NCBI GenBank assembly: GCA_001627335.1
Contig: LUPK01000059.1
Location: forward strand, 62,001 to 126,000
Source: Nocardioides sp. REDSEA-S33_B3
GTDB taxonomy: Bacteria; Actinomycetota; Actinomycetes; Propionibacteriales; Nocardioidaceae
Length of the DNA: 64,000 bases
Reading direction: 5' to 3'
Of this stretch, positions 18,429 through 27,251 are shown one piece after another. The position numbers and the translations under genes are program-made. A model generated the notes under the pieces. The model saw nothing but the letters and a program-made list of their open reading frames with translations, was not told where the DNA came from and searched no databases. Each line of letters starts with the position of its first letter. Positions within the stretch are counted from its first letter, which is position 1.

Positions 18429-18968
18429 GTGCCCGACAACGCCCGCAAGGACACCCCGCGTCGCATCGTCGTGATGCGCCACGCCAAGGCCGAGCAGCAC
18501 GGCCCCTCGGACTTCGACCGCCACCTCGCCGACCGAGGCGTGGAGGAGGGGGCGATGGCCGGACGCTGGCTGGTCGAGCAGGGCTTCGAGCCCGACCACG
18601 TGCTGGTCTCGGCGGCCCTGCGCACCCGCGAGACCTGGGCCGCGGTCGCCGACGGCGCCGGCTGGGACGCCGACACGATCGAGACCGACGAGAACGACAC
18701 GCTCTACGAGGCCGGTCCCGAGACCGCCCTGGACCTCGTCCGCGAGGTCCCCGAGGACGCGGTCGCGCTGCTCGTCATCGGTCACAACCCGACGATGGGC
18801 TACCTCGCCCAGCTCCTCGACGACGGCGAGGGCGACGAGGAGGCCTCCAACGCCCTGGTCATGGGCTACCCCACCAGCGCGATGACGATCTTCGACCTCA
18901 CCGGTGACTGGAGCGACCTCGACGAGCAGGGCGGCACCGTCGTCGCCCACCACGTCCCGCGCTCCTGA
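18429..18968 (+). CDS. SixA-type phosphohistidine phosphatase
   Basis: A 179-residue histidine phosphatase superfamily member with the catalytic RHAKAEQ at about residues 17-23 and the second histidine in VIGHNPTMGYLA. The short length and the RHAKA form match SixA, which removes phosphate from protein histidines; the target here is unknown. GTG start, 58 bases after fabI, with no clear ribosome binding site. It could be co-transcribed with fabG-fabI or have its own promoter. Confidence 0.85.
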   Translation: MPDNARKDTPRRIVVMRHAKAEQHGPSDFDRHLADRGVEEGAMAGRWLVEQGFEPDHVLVSAALRTRETWAAVADGAGWDADTIETDENDTLYEAGPETALDLVREVPEDAVALLVIGHNPTMGYLAQLLDDGEGDEEASNALVMGYPTSAMTIFDLTGDWSDLDEQGGTVVAHHVPRS

Positions 18969-19027
18969 CCGCCGAACCGGCGCAACCTTCCGGAAGGACG
19001 CGCCCGTTCGGAATGTCGGCGGGGGAG

Positions 19028-20266
19028 TCAGACCGGGGGAGCAGGGGTGGTGACGCCGGCCGCGCTGTCGGCGGCCTCGATCTCCTCGCGGGAGATGCCC
19101 AGGAGGTACATGATCGTGTCGAGGTACGGCACGTTCACGGCCGTGTCCGCGGCGTCGCGGACGGCCGGCTTGGCGTTGTAGGCGATGCCCAGGCCGGCGG
19201 CGGCGAGCATGTCGAGGTCGTTGGCGCCGTCGCCGATGGCGATCGTGGACGCCACGTCGACGCCGACCTCGGCGGCGAACTCCCGCAGGGCCGCGGCCTT
19301 GCCAGCCCGGTCCACCACCTGGCCGACGATGCGGCCCGTCAGGCGGCCGTCGACGATCTCGAGCTCGTTGGCGCGGGCGAAGTGGATGCCGAGGTCGACC
19401 GCCAGCCGGTCGGTGATCTGGCTGAAGCCGCCGGAGACGATCGCGAAGCGGTAGCCCAGCCGGCGCAGGGTGCGCACCATGGTGCGCGCGCCCGGCGCGA
19501 GCTGGATGGAGTCGTAGACCTCGTGCAGGGCGGAGGCGGGCACACCCTCGAGGAGCGCGACCCGCGAGCGGAGCGACTCCTCGAAGTCGAGCTCGCCGCG
19601 CATCGCCCGCTCGGTGACCTCCGCGACCTCGGCCTCGCAGCCGGCGTGCGCGGCGATCATCTCGATGACCTCGCCCTGGATCAGCGTGGAGTCGACGTCC
19701 ATCACGATCAGGCGCATGCCGCGACGCAGCAGGTCGGCGGGCTGGACCGCGACGTCGATGCCCTGCCGGGCGGCCTCGGCGGCCAGCTCCGCGCGCAGCG
19801 CGTCAGGAGCCGCGCCCGAGACGTGCAGGTCCAGTGCGGTGACCGGGTAGCGCGCCATCCGCTCGATGCGGTCGATGTTGGCGCCGGCATCGGCGATGCG
19901 ACCGGCCACCGCGGCCATCGCGGCAGCGGTGAGCGGGGTGCCGAGCACGGTGACGTGCGCGCGTCCGTGCGAGGGCTGGCTGGTGTCGCCGCTCCCCGGC
20001 TCCACCTCCAGGGTCATCGACAGCTCGTCCGCCGTCGCTTGGAGGTCCTGGCGCAGGCTCTGGACGTCGTCGGGGGCCGTCACCAGCAGGCCGAGGATGA
20101 GCCGACGCCGCAGCACGATCTGCTCGAGGTCCACGACCTCGACCCCCGCCCTGCCCAGGGTCGCGAAGACCGCCGAGGTGACGCCGGGGCGCTCGCGGCC
20201 GGTCAGCGTGACCAGCAGGGTGTCGGGTCGGTGGGCCCGGTCCGGGGCGCTGTCAGAGGTGCTCAT
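19028..20266 (-). CDS. serB: phosphoserine phosphatase SerB with N-terminal ACT domains
   Basis: A 412-residue enzyme: two ACT-like regulatory domains (about residues 1-175) followed by a HAD phosphatase domain with the nucleophile motif MDVDSTLIQGE near 186-196, SGGFSQITD, and GDGANDLDML near 345. It performs the last step of serine synthesis. The ACT domains suggest feedback control by an amino acid, as in mycobacterial SerB2. A minus-strand TAGCCT (20276-20281) lies nine bases before the ATG. Convergent with the SixA gene, with 59 bases between. Confidence 0.93.
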   Translation of the reverse strand: MSTSDSAPDRAHRPDTLLVTLTGRERPGVTSAVFATLGRAGVEVVDLEQIVLRRRLILGLLVTAPDDVQSLRQDLQATADELSMTLEVEPGSGDTSQPSHGRAHVTVLGTPLTAAAMAAVAGRIADAGANIDRIERMARYPVTALDLHVSGAAPDALRAELAAEAARQGIDVAVQPADLLRRGMRLIVMDVDSTLIQGEVIEMIAAHAGCEAEVAEVTERAMRGELDFEESLRSRVALLEGVPASALHEVYDSIQLAPGARTMVRTLRRLGYRFAIVSGGFSQITDRLAVDLGIHFARANELEIVDGRLTGRIVGQVVDRAGKAAALREFAAEVGVDVASTIAIGDGANDLDMLAAAGLGIAYNAKPAVRDAADTAVNVPYLDTIMYLLGISREEIEAADSAAGVTTPAPPV

Positions 20267-20300
20267 CGCGGCACGAGGCTATCGGTGGCCGCTCCCGTGC

Positions 20301-21062
20301 TCACGCGGGCGGCCAGACCTCGGGCGAGCAGGCCGCGACGAGGGCGCGTCGTGCCGCTGCCCCCAGCGGGAGGATCGCCTGCTCTCGGCGCGTGATCTCG
20401 TGCAGGCTCAGCGCCCCGCCGTCGTCCTGAAGGGCGAGCTCGACGACCTCCAGCGCGTGCAGGGCGCGGGCGGCGAGGGAGACGCAACGCTCGGGCACGC
20501 CCGGCGGCGCGGCCAGCGGGTCGCGGTGCCGCAGGTCGGTGAGCCGGTCGGCGACCTCGGGGCGCCAGCGCGCCACGTCGAGCGCCGCGAGCGCGTCGGC
20601 GCTCCGGAGCAGCGCCGAGCGCAGGCCGCGGTCGGCCTCGCCGACGTCGGGCAGCTGCCGGCGTACGCCGCGGTGCGCGACCCACGTCGTGGTCGGCCCC
20701 ACCCGCTCGGGCACCAGACCGACCGCGGACCCGTCCTGCAGCAGCACCACGACGGCCTCCCCGGCCTCGATCGCCGCGTGGTTCAGGTCGGGGGGCCCGC
20801 CCAGGCCGACCGGGTCGCCCTCGACGGGGAACGCCGCGCCGAACGAGGCGACCCCCTCGGCGCGCAGCCGCGCCAGGCCGCCGAGCAGGGTCTCGGAGAC
20901 GTCCTCCGACCCGCCGAGCCCCAGGCCGGCCAGACCGGCGACGGCGTGGGTGACGTCGTCACCCACGACCTCGTCGAGCAGCAGGTCGGTGACCACGTGA
21001 CCGGCCAGCCAGGCGGTGCCCCACCACGCGAGGCGTGCGGAGGCGGGCAGCGACGAGGTCAC
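20301..21062 (-). CDS. conserved actinobacterial protein of unknown function
   Basis: A 253-residue soluble protein, Leu/Ala-rich, with segments that recur in actinobacterial relatives: LAWWGTAWLAGHV near the start, PVEGDPVGLGGPPDLNHAAIEAGEAV in the middle and a helical C-terminal half. I recognise no catalytic motif. GTG 21062 is preferred over the start 21 bases upstream because TAGCCT on the minus strand (21071-21076) ends eight bases before it. The gene reads towards serB with a 34-base gap and is divergent from the ABC ATPase gene at 21135. Confidence 0.7.
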   Translation of the reverse strand: MTSSLPASARLAWWGTAWLAGHVVTDLLLDEVVGDDVTHAVAGLAGLGLGGSEDVSETLLGGLARLRAEGVASFGAAFPVEGDPVGLGGPPDLNHAAIEAGEAVVVLLQDGSAVGLVPERVGPTTTWVAHRGVRRQLPDVGEADRGLRSALLRSADALAALDVARWRPEVADRLTDLRHRDPLAAPPGVPERCVSLAARALHALEVVELALQDDGGALSLHEITRREQAILPLGAAARRALVAACSPEVWPPA

Positions 21063-21134
21063 GGCGGCAGAGGCTACGCGCACGACCCCGGCGGGGGAGC
21101 GCCGACCGGGGTGGCGGCTCGTTAGGGTGACGCC

Positions 21135-21929
21135 ATGGCTGCGGTTCTCGAGCTCGTCGACGTCACCGTGCGCCGTGGGGACTCCGTCCTCCTCGACCGG
21201 GTCAGCTGGACCGTGGAGGAGGACGAGCGCTGGGTGGTGCTAGGTCCCAACGGTGCGGGCAAGACGACCCTGCTCCAGATCGCCTCGGCGCAGCTGTTCC
21301 CCACCCAGGGGTCGGTGGAGGTGCTCGAGGAGCGGCTCGGGTCGGTCGACGTCTTCGAGCTGCGCCCGCGCATCGGCCTGACCAGCGCCGCGCTCGCCGA
21401 GCGGATCCCCCGGCACGAGACCGTCCACGACGTGGTGGTCTCGGCGGCGTACGGCGTGCTGGGCCGCTGGCGGGAGATGTACGACGACCTCGACCACGAC
21501 CGTGCCGAGTCCCTGCTGCGCGAGCTCGGCGCCAAGCACCTGGCGCCGCGGACCTTCGGCACGCTGTCCGAGGGGGAGCGCAAGCGGGTCCAGATCGCGC
21601 GGGCGCTGATGAGCGACCCCGAGCTGCTGCTCCTCGACGAGCCCGCTGCCGGGCTCGACCTCGGCGGCCGCGAGGACCTCGTCTCGACGCTGTCGATGCT
21701 GGCCTACGACCCCGACTCGCCCGCGACGGTGCTGGTCTCCCACCACGTGGAGGAGATCCCGCCCGGGTTCACCCACGCGCTGATGCTGCGGCAGGGCCGT
21801 GTCGTGGCCGCCGGGTTGCTGGACCAGACGGTCACCGAGCAGAACCTGTCGGCGACCTTCGGCATGCCGTTGACCGTGAGCCACGACGAGGGCCGGTGGG
21901 CGGCGCGACGGCGCACCCGGGCCCGTTGA
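21135..21929 (+). CDS. ABC transporter ATP-binding protein without an obvious permease
   Basis: A 264-residue single ATPase domain with Walker A GPNGAGKTT, the signature LSEGERKRVQIARAL, Walker B LLLLDEPAAGLD and H-loop VSHHVEEIP. It resembles ModF/YlmA-type ATPases, which in actinobacteria are commonly encoded without a permease; a transport role is therefore uncertain. TAGGGT (21123-21128) lies six bases before the ATG. The next genes (NfeD and SPFH) follow on the same strand but with their own signals. Confidence 0.83.
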   Translation: MAAVLELVDVTVRRGDSVLLDRVSWTVEEDERWVVLGPNGAGKTTLLQIASAQLFPTQGSVEVLEERLGSVDVFELRPRIGLTSAALAERIPRHETVHDVVVSAAYGVLGRWREMYDDLDHDRAESLLRELGAKHLAPRTFGTLSEGERKRVQIARALMSDPELLLLDEPAAGLDLGGREDLVSTLSMLAYDPDSPATVLVSHHVEEIPPGFTHALMLRQGRVVAAGLLDQTVTEQNLSATFGMPLTVSHDEGRWAARRRTRAR

Positions 21930-21949
21930 CCGCCTTGTAGGGTCGGGTC

Positions 21950-22447
21950 ATGGACTGGCTGAACGACCACGCGTGGGCCGCCTGGCTCGGGCTCGCCGCG
22001 ATGTTCGGCGTGGCCGAGATGTTCAGCCTCGACCTCATCTTCCTGATGCTCGCCGTCGGTGCGATGGGCGGCGTGGTCGCCGGCGCCTTCGACGCACCGC
22101 TGGCCCTGCAGGTGCTCGTCGCGCTCGGTACGTCGCTGGCGACCCTCACCCTGCTCCGACCGCCCCTGGTGGCCCGCCTGCACGGTGGCCCCGACCTGCG
22201 GCTCGGCACCGGCAAGCTGATCGGCACCCAGGGCGTGGTCACCGCGCAGATCACCGGCACCGAGTCGGGCCGGGTCCGCCTGGCCGGGGACGTCTGGTCC
22301 GCCGCCCCCTACGACGAGCACCTCGTCATCGAGCCCGGCCAGACCGTCGAGGTGCTCGAGATCCGCGGTGCGACGGCGTACGTGCACCCGACCGGCGACC
22401 CGTTGCCGCCGGCGCCGCCGGTGCCCCCGGCCGGCCCCACCCCCTGA
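21950..22447 (+). CDS. NfeD family membrane protein
   Basis: A 165-residue protein with two or three N-terminal hydrophobic helices (about residues 10-65) and a C-terminal beta-barrel (OB-like) domain containing LIGTQGVVTAQIT and the closing strand EVLEIRGATAYVHP. It ends in a Pro-rich tail. NfeD proteins are the usual partners of SPFH/stomatin proteins and help organise membrane microdomains. TAGGGT (21938-21943) precedes the ATG by six bases. The SPFH gene starts 61 bases after the stop, so the pair is a classic NfeD-stomatin unit. Confidence 0.88.
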   Translation: MDWLNDHAWAAWLGLAAMFGVAEMFSLDLIFLMLAVGAMGGVVAGAFDAPLALQVLVALGTSLATLTLLRPPLVARLHGGPDLRLGTGKLIGTQGVVTAQITGTESGRVRLAGDVWSAAPYDEHLVIEPGQTVEVLEIRGATAYVHPTGDPLPPAPPVPPAGPTP

Positions 22448-22508
22448 CCCCCGACCGATCTCGGCGTTCCCGGGATCGCCCCCCCGTCCGTCCACACGAA
22501 GGAGCACC

Positions 22509-23636
22509 ATGGGTCTCGCGATCCTGATCCTGCTCGCACTGATCTTCCTGTTCGTCCTGACCGTCCTGGCCAAGACGATCCGGATCGTGCCGCAGGCTCG
22601 GGCCGGCATCGTCGAGCGGTTCGGCAAGTACCGCACCACCCTCGACCCCGGCCTCAACGTCGTCGTGCCGTTCATCGACAAGGTCCGCTACGTGATCGAC
22701 ATGCGCGAGCAGGTCGTGAGCTTCCCGCCGCAGCCGGTGATCACCGAGGACAACCTCGTGGTCTCGATCGACACCGTCATCTACTTCCAGGTCACCGACC
22801 CGGTGGCGGCGACCTACGAGATCGCCAACTACATCCAGGCCATCGAGCAGCTGACGATGACCACGCTGCGCAACATCGTCGGTGGCATGGACCTCGAGGA
22901 GACGCTGACCTCGCGCGAGTCCATCAACGGCGGACTGCGCGGCGTCCTCGACGAGGCGACCGGCAAGTGGGGCGTGCGCGTCAACCGCGTGGAGATCAAG
23001 GGGATCGACCCGCCGCCGTCGATCAAGGACTCCATGGAGAAGCAGATGCGCGCCGACCGTGACAAGCGCGCGGCGATCCTCACCGCTGAGGGTGACCGGC
23101 AGTCGGCCATCCTCACCGCGGAGGGCAACAAGCAGTCCGCGATCCTCAACGCCGAGGGTGAGCGGGAGTCCTCGATCCTGCGCGCCCAGGCCGACCGTGA
23201 GGCCGCGATCCTGCGGGCCCAGGGTGAGGGGCAGGCCATCCAGACGGTCTTCCAGGCGATCCACGACGGCCGCCCCGACCAGTCGCTGCTGGCCTACCAG
23301 TACCTCCAGATGATGCCGCAGATCGCGCAGGGCGACGCCAACAAGGTGTGGATCGTGCCGAGCGAGATCGGCAAGGCGCTGGAGGGCCTCGGCTCGACGA
23401 TGAACAACCTGCAGGGCATCCCGCAGGAGACCTCCGGCCCCGCCAAGCGGGTCGACATGGGTCCCAGCGAGCCGGCCGTCCCGGCCAGCGGGAAGTCCTC
23501 GGCCGACGACGCGGTCCAGGCCGCGATCAAGGAGGCCCAGGCGGCGGCCAACCCGCGCCGCGGCTCCGGTGGCTCCAGCGCCGCCGGTGGCACGGAGCAG
23601 TCGGGCCCCGCCGGCGGGGAGGACCCGCTCAGCTGA
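22509..23636 (+). CDS. SPFH/band 7 (stomatin-like) membrane protein
   Basis: A 375-residue protein: one N-terminal membrane helix (about residues 3-20), an SPFH domain with RIVPQARAGIVERFGKY, then a long alpha-helical region. Around residues 185-245 an 11-residue unit of the form AILxAEGxxQS is repeated about five times, as expected for the stalk that builds ring-shaped oligomers. The C-terminal tail is Gly/Ser-rich. Such proteins scaffold membrane domains and may regulate proteases. The ATG follows AAGGAG (22499-22504) at good distance. A strong hairpin follows the stop. Confidence 0.92.
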   Translation: MGLAILILLALIFLFVLTVLAKTIRIVPQARAGIVERFGKYRTTLDPGLNVVVPFIDKVRYVIDMREQVVSFPPQPVITEDNLVVSIDTVIYFQVTDPVAATYEIANYIQAIEQLTMTTLRNIVGGMDLEETLTSRESINGGLRGVLDEATGKWGVRVNRVEIKGIDPPPSIKDSMEKQMRADRDKRAAILTAEGDRQSAILTAEGNKQSAILNAEGERESSILRAQADREAAILRAQGEGQAIQTVFQAIHDGRPDQSLLAYQYLQMMPQIAQGDANKVWIVPSEIGKALEGLGSTMNNLQGIPQETSGPAKRVDMGPSEPAVPASGKSSADDAVQAAIKEAQAAANPRRGSGGSSAAGGTEQSGPAGGEDPLS

Positions 23637-23650
23637 GCGCACCGGGACGC

Positions 23651-23686
23651 ACGACGGCCCGCACCCCCAGGGGTGCGGGCCGTCGT
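23651..23686. terminator. bidirectional terminator between SPFH gene and 23700-24149
   Basis: A perfect 17-bp inverted repeat (23651-23667 with 23670-23686, two-base spacer) lies in the 63-base gap between convergent stop codons. Its symmetry means it can act on transcripts from both sides. Confidence 0.85.
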
Positions 23687-23699
23687 CACGTCCGAGCGG

Positions 23700-24149
23700 T
23701 CAGCCCTTCTTCGCGGCCTTCTTGGCGCTCTTCCTCGCAGCCTTCTTGGCGGCCTTGGCCTCGGCCTTGGTGACCGTGGCCGCCTTCGACCCGCCGCGCA
23801 CGACGAGGCCGAGCAGGCCGGAGAGCACCGCACCGCCGGCCACGCCGGTCATCATCATCCCGGCCTTGGCGTCGATGCCGTCGGCCTTCGGGCCGACGTA
23901 GCCGGCGTAGGCGTCGGCGCCGTCGACGCCCACACCGAGCAGCACCAGGCCGGTGCGGCCCTTGCCGGACGCCACGAGCGTCGCCGCGCCCAGCGCGATC
24001 TCGCGGGCACCGAAGAGACGGGTCATGAACGCGGTCTGCGGGTTCGCCGCCACGTCGAGGCCGAAGGCCTTGGTCACCATCGTCGGGTTGGCCACCGAGG
24101 CGGCGCCTATGATGATGCGGCCGAGGGAGAGTCCGGTCACAGGGTTCAT
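23700..24149 (-). CDS. small membrane protein with a histone-like Lys/Ala tail
   Basis: A 149-residue protein. Residues 1-115 are Gly/Ala-rich with several short hydrophobic segments and contain ATRLFGAREIALG-like text (FMTRLFGAREIALGAATL), suggesting a small integral membrane protein. The last 25 residues are almost only Lys, Ala, Arg and Glu (from KAEAKAAKKAARK to the end), resembling histone H1 tails. The tail is of a type that binds nucleic acid or acidic lipid. No known family is recognised. The gene is single and faces the SPFH gene across a strong hairpin. Confidence 0.7.
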   Translation of the reverse strand: MNPVTGLSLGRIIIGAASVANPTMVTKAFGLDVAANPQTAFMTRLFGAREIALGAATLVASGKGRTGLVLLGVGVDGADAYAGYVGPKADGIDAKAGMMMTGVAGGAVLSGLLGLVVRGGSKAATVTKAEAKAAKKAARKSAKKAAKKG

Positions 24150-24205
24150 GCAGCGACCATAGCGATGACGGCCAGCCGTGTGGGGGAGGTCCGCCCCGGT
24201 GCGGG

Positions 24206-25180
24206 TCAGTCGGCGACGTACGCCGCGTGCCACCGCTGGATCTCGGCGTAGACGCGGTCGCGCGCGGGTCGCCGCGACAGCACGACGTCGTGCCGGGCCC
24301 CGGGGACGGCGACGTAGGTGACGTGCGGGCCGACGGCCGTGGCCCAGCGGCGGATCTGCGGCACCTCCAGGACGACGTCGGACTCGTGGACGTCGTCGGT
24401 CATGTCGGTGGGCAGCGAGGAGCGGTCCGAGGACAGGACCAGCACCGGCGCGGGCACCTCCAGGCCCTGCTGCAGCCGGGCGTGGCCGTCGCGGATGGCG
24501 CGGAGCCAGCCGGCGTGGATCCGGAAGGACTCCAAGGGCTTCCAGTCCAGGTCGAAGTCCCACTCGCCGTCGTGGTCGCGGTGCAACGAGCGCCCGTAGA
24601 GACCGTTGACCTCCCGCTTGATCTCCTGCAGCGGCCGCCGCCGGCCGAGCTCCTTGAGCACGACCGTGCCGATGGTGCGCAGCAGGACGCTGCCCTGCAG
24701 GTCCAGCCACGGGGAGTTGAGGACCAGCCCGGCCAGCTGCGGGGGACGCCGGCGGTCGAGCCACAGCGGCAGGGTCAGGCCGCCGGTGGAGTGCGCCGAG
24801 GCGACGACGTGGTCGTGGTCGTCGCGGGAGGTGATGAGACCCCAGGCGGCGTCCAGCTCCTCGTCGTACGCGGCGAGGTCGGTGACGTGGTTGGCGGTCT
24901 GCCCCGGCAGCAGCGACCGGCCGTACTTGCGCAGGTCGAGGGCGTAGAAGTCGTAGCCGCGCTCGAGCCACCACGCGGCGTACTCGACCTGGAAGAAGTA
25001 GTCGGCGAACCCGTGCACGTGCAGCACGGCGCGGCCGGTGGGCCGGGCGGCACGCCGGGAGACCAGCGTCGCGACGACGGGCCCCTCCTCGTCGTGGCCG
25101 AGGTCGATGGTCTCCGCGAGCCAGGGCTCCCCGAGGACGTCGGTGCGCTGCGCGGGGTCGTGGTCCGGGCGAGGGGTCAC
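24206..25180 (-). CDS. alpha/beta hydrolase (monoacylglycerol lipase/S33-like)
   Basis: A 324-residue cytoplasmic hydrolase with the oxyanion-region motif HVHGFADYFFQ, nucleophile elbow SAHSTGGLT (Ser near residue 129), an acid likely in VLSSDRSS and the final His in PGARHDVVLS. The pattern fits serine aminopeptidase S33/monoacylglycerol lipase-like enzymes. The GTG start overlaps the TGA of the GDPD gene (GTGA), so the two are translated together; both may act on glycerolipids, which is inference from pairing. Confidence 0.85.
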   Translation of the reverse strand: MTPRPDHDPAQRTDVLGEPWLAETIDLGHDEEGPVVATLVSRRAARPTGRAVLHVHGFADYFFQVEYAAWWLERGYDFYALDLRKYGRSLLPGQTANHVTDLAAYDEELDAAWGLITSRDDHDHVVASAHSTGGLTLPLWLDRRRPPQLAGLVLNSPWLDLQGSVLLRTIGTVVLKELGRRRPLQEIKREVNGLYGRSLHRDHDGEWDFDLDWKPLESFRIHAGWLRAIRDGHARLQQGLEVPAPVLVLSSDRSSLPTDMTDDVHESDVVLEVPQIRRWATAVGPHVTYVAVPGARHDVVLSRRPARDRVYAEIQRWHAAYVAD

Positions 25181-25992
25181 GGCCTCATCCTGGCAGCAAC
25201 GCGCTCACGGGTGCGCAGGGCCACCTCGGGGCGGTTGCTCGTGACCAGCCAGGCGCGTCCGGGACGCATCCAGTAGCGCAGCGAGCGCTCCGTGTCGACG
25301 GTCCACACCAGCAGCGGCAGCCCGCGGCGGCGGGCGTAGGCGGCCACGCCGAGGCGGGCCAGGGTGTGCTTGGCGACCACCAGGTTGGCGCGCGAGCCCG
25401 ACAGGCGCAGGTGCGGCCGCAGCTCGGACCACCGGGTGCGGACCTGACGCACCACGGGGAGCCCCTTGACGCTGCGCCCCAGGGACAGCCCGACCAGCAG
25501 GTCCAGGCCCGCGGCGTCGGCCCAGTCCCTGACCGCACGGACCGAGGCGTCCTCCAGCGTGGTCACGACCAGGTTCTCGGGCCCCAGCACCTCCACGGCC
25601 CGGCGGGCGGCGCGCACCTCGTGGGTGGCGGCCGGGTCGCGGTAGGCGGCGTGGGGCGAGGTGAACTTGAGGTCGATGTGCGCCCGCCGGCGGCCGGCGA
25701 GGGCAGCGAGGACCTCGTCGTAGCGCAGCAGCGGACCGACCAGCTGCTCGAGGCGCGCGACGGTCAGGTCGCTCAGCGGCGTACGTCGCCCGTCGACCTC
25801 GATCTCGTGGTCGTGGAAGAGCACGAAGGTGTCGTCGGCACAGCGCTGCACGTCGAACTCCACGAAGTCGACGTCCAGGGAGAGCGCCCGCTCCAGCGCC
25901 GGTCGGGTGTTCTCGAGGTGCCGGTCCTCGCCGGCACCGCAGCGGTGCGCGCTGACCAGCACGGGCTCGGAGGTCCTGCGTCGCGACGGCAC
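25177..25992 (-). CDS. glycerophosphodiester phosphodiesterase
   Basis: A 271-residue GDPD domain protein. Visible are the N-terminal AHRCGAG with ENTRPALE, the metal site VEFDVQRCADDTFVLFHDHE and IDLKF in the barrel, and LLVWTVDTERSLRYWM near the end. It hydrolyses glycerophosphodiesters to glycerol 3-phosphate and an alcohol. The usual HRG of the family is HRC here. No signal peptide is seen. GTG 25992 is preferred to an upstream start because TAGGCT (minus, 26001-26006) ends eight bases before it and because it leaves room for the divergent promoter. Confidence 0.88.
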   Translation of the reverse strand: MPSRRRTSEPVLVSAHRCGAGEDRHLENTRPALERALSLDVDFVEFDVQRCADDTFVLFHDHEIEVDGRRTPLSDLTVARLEQLVGPLLRYDEVLAALAGRRRAHIDLKFTSPHAAYRDPAATHEVRAARRAVEVLGPENLVVTTLEDASVRAVRDWADAAGLDLLVGLSLGRSVKGLPVVRQVRTRWSELRPHLRLSGSRANLVVAKHTLARLGVAAYARRRGLPLLVWTVDTERSLRYWMRPGRAWLVTSNRPEVALRTRERVAARMRP

Positions 25993-26000
25993 GGGCCGCC

Positions 26001-26064
26001 AGCCTAGTGCGGCGACACGGGTCGTCACGACCGAGCCACGCCCGACCCCCGCAGGGCCTAGGGT
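26001..26064. promoter_or_regulatory. divergent GDPD/SpoIIE-phosphatase promoter region
   Basis: AGCCTA at 26001-26006 (TAGGCT on the minus strand) serves the GDPD GTG, and TAGGGT at 26059-26064 lies seven bases before the GTG of the phosphatase gene. The 79-base gap is thus bounded by two leaderless-type -10 boxes. Confidence 0.55.
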
Positions 26065-26071
26065 GCGACTC

Positions 26072-27169
26072 GTGCCCGACCGCCCCAGACCCAGCCACAC
26101 GCTCGTGGGCGAGTGGCGCAGCGGCACCTCGCGCAGCCAGTGGACGGTGCTGGCGCTGCTGCTGGCGGCCGTGACGGTCTGCTTCGGGATCTCGCTGCCG
26201 TTCTACTCCGTGATGCCGGTCGGCACGTACTTCGTGTGGCTGGTCGTGGGGATGCTGCTGCTCAAGCACCGCCAGCTCACGGTGCTGGTGGCCTACACGG
26301 TGCTGGGCGCCCTCACGCTGGCGGTGGTGGACGGTCTGCACGACGGCCAGTTCGGCAGCGCCCGGGCCTCGGGCATGGCCGCGCTCGCGCTCGGCGGGGC
26401 GCTGATCCTCTACCAGTCGCGACACCAGCGCTCCGGCCTCCCGGTGCCGTTGGGCGGGGCGATGCTGGCGGACCTGCGCGACCGGCTCCAGCGCCAGGGC
26501 ACGGTGCCCCCGTTGCCGGACGGCTGGCACTGCGAGACGGCGATGGTCGCCGCCCACGACGTGGGGTACGCCGGCGACTTCATGGTGGCCCGACTCGACG
26601 AGTCCCGCGGCCAGCTGGAGATGGTGCTCGTCGACGTGGTCGGCAAGGGGGTCGCGGCCGGGACGGACGCGCTGCAGTTCGCCGGTGCGCTCGGTGGACT
26701 CATCGGCGCGCTGCCCCCGGTGGCCCTGGTCGAGGCGGCCAACGACTTCCTGCTGCGCCAGGACTCCGACGAGACGTTCGCGACGGCGGTGCACGTGCTG
26801 GTGGACCTGCGCACCGGTGCCTACGAGCTGCACTCGGCCGGCCACCCGCCCGCGCTGGTGTGGGACCACATCGACCGGCACTGGGTCGCCGACTCCGCGC
26901 GGGGCACGGCCCTGGGGGTGCAGCCCCGCCCCGAGCTGCACCACAGCACGGGCGTGCTGCAGCCCGGCGACGGCCTGCTCTTCTACACCGACGGCGTGGT
27001 GGAGCGTCCCGGTCTCGACATCGACGCCGGCATCGACTGGCTGCGCGAGACCGCCCGCACCGCGGTGCTCGGCGGCTTCGAGGGCGCCGGACGGCGGGTG
27101 CTGCGCAAGGTGCGCCGCGGCGACGACGACCGCGCGGTCCTGGTCCTGCACCGTCGGTCGATGCGCTGA
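26072..27169 (+). CDS. membrane-bound SpoIIE/PP2C serine phosphatase
   Basis: A 365-residue protein with three to four N-terminal membrane helices (about residues 25-112) and a cytoplasmic SpoIIE-type PP2C domain. Metal-binding segments are GYAGDFMVARL, VLVDVVGKGVAAG, HSAGHPPALVW, LFYTDGVVERPG and the last Asp in RGDDDRAVLVL. Such phosphatases act on anti-sigma-factor antagonists in stress signalling; no partner anti-sigma or STAS gene is nearby. It is followed 82 bases later by a sortase gene, though a functional link is not evident. Confidence 0.88.
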   Translation: MPDRPRPSHTLVGEWRSGTSRSQWTVLALLLAAVTVCFGISLPFYSVMPVGTYFVWLVVGMLLLKHRQLTVLVAYTVLGALTLAVVDGLHDGQFGSARASGMAALALGGALILYQSRHQRSGLPVPLGGAMLADLRDRLQRQGTVPPLPDGWHCETAMVAAHDVGYAGDFMVARLDESRGQLEMVLVDVVGKGVAAGTDALQFAGALGGLIGALPPVALVEAANDFLLRQDSDETFATAVHVLVDLRTGAYELHSAGHPPALVWDHIDRHWVADSARGTALGVQPRPELHHSTGVLQPGDGLLFYTDGVVERPGLDIDAGIDWLRETARTAVLGGFEGAGRRVLRKVRRGDDDRAVLVLHRRSMR

Positions 27170-27251
27170 GCCCCGGGTCGCACCTCGGCTGCAGGCACGG
27201 GGGGAGCGCCCTGGCGGGTGTCGGCGACCGGTCATCGGGCACAGTGGGGCC

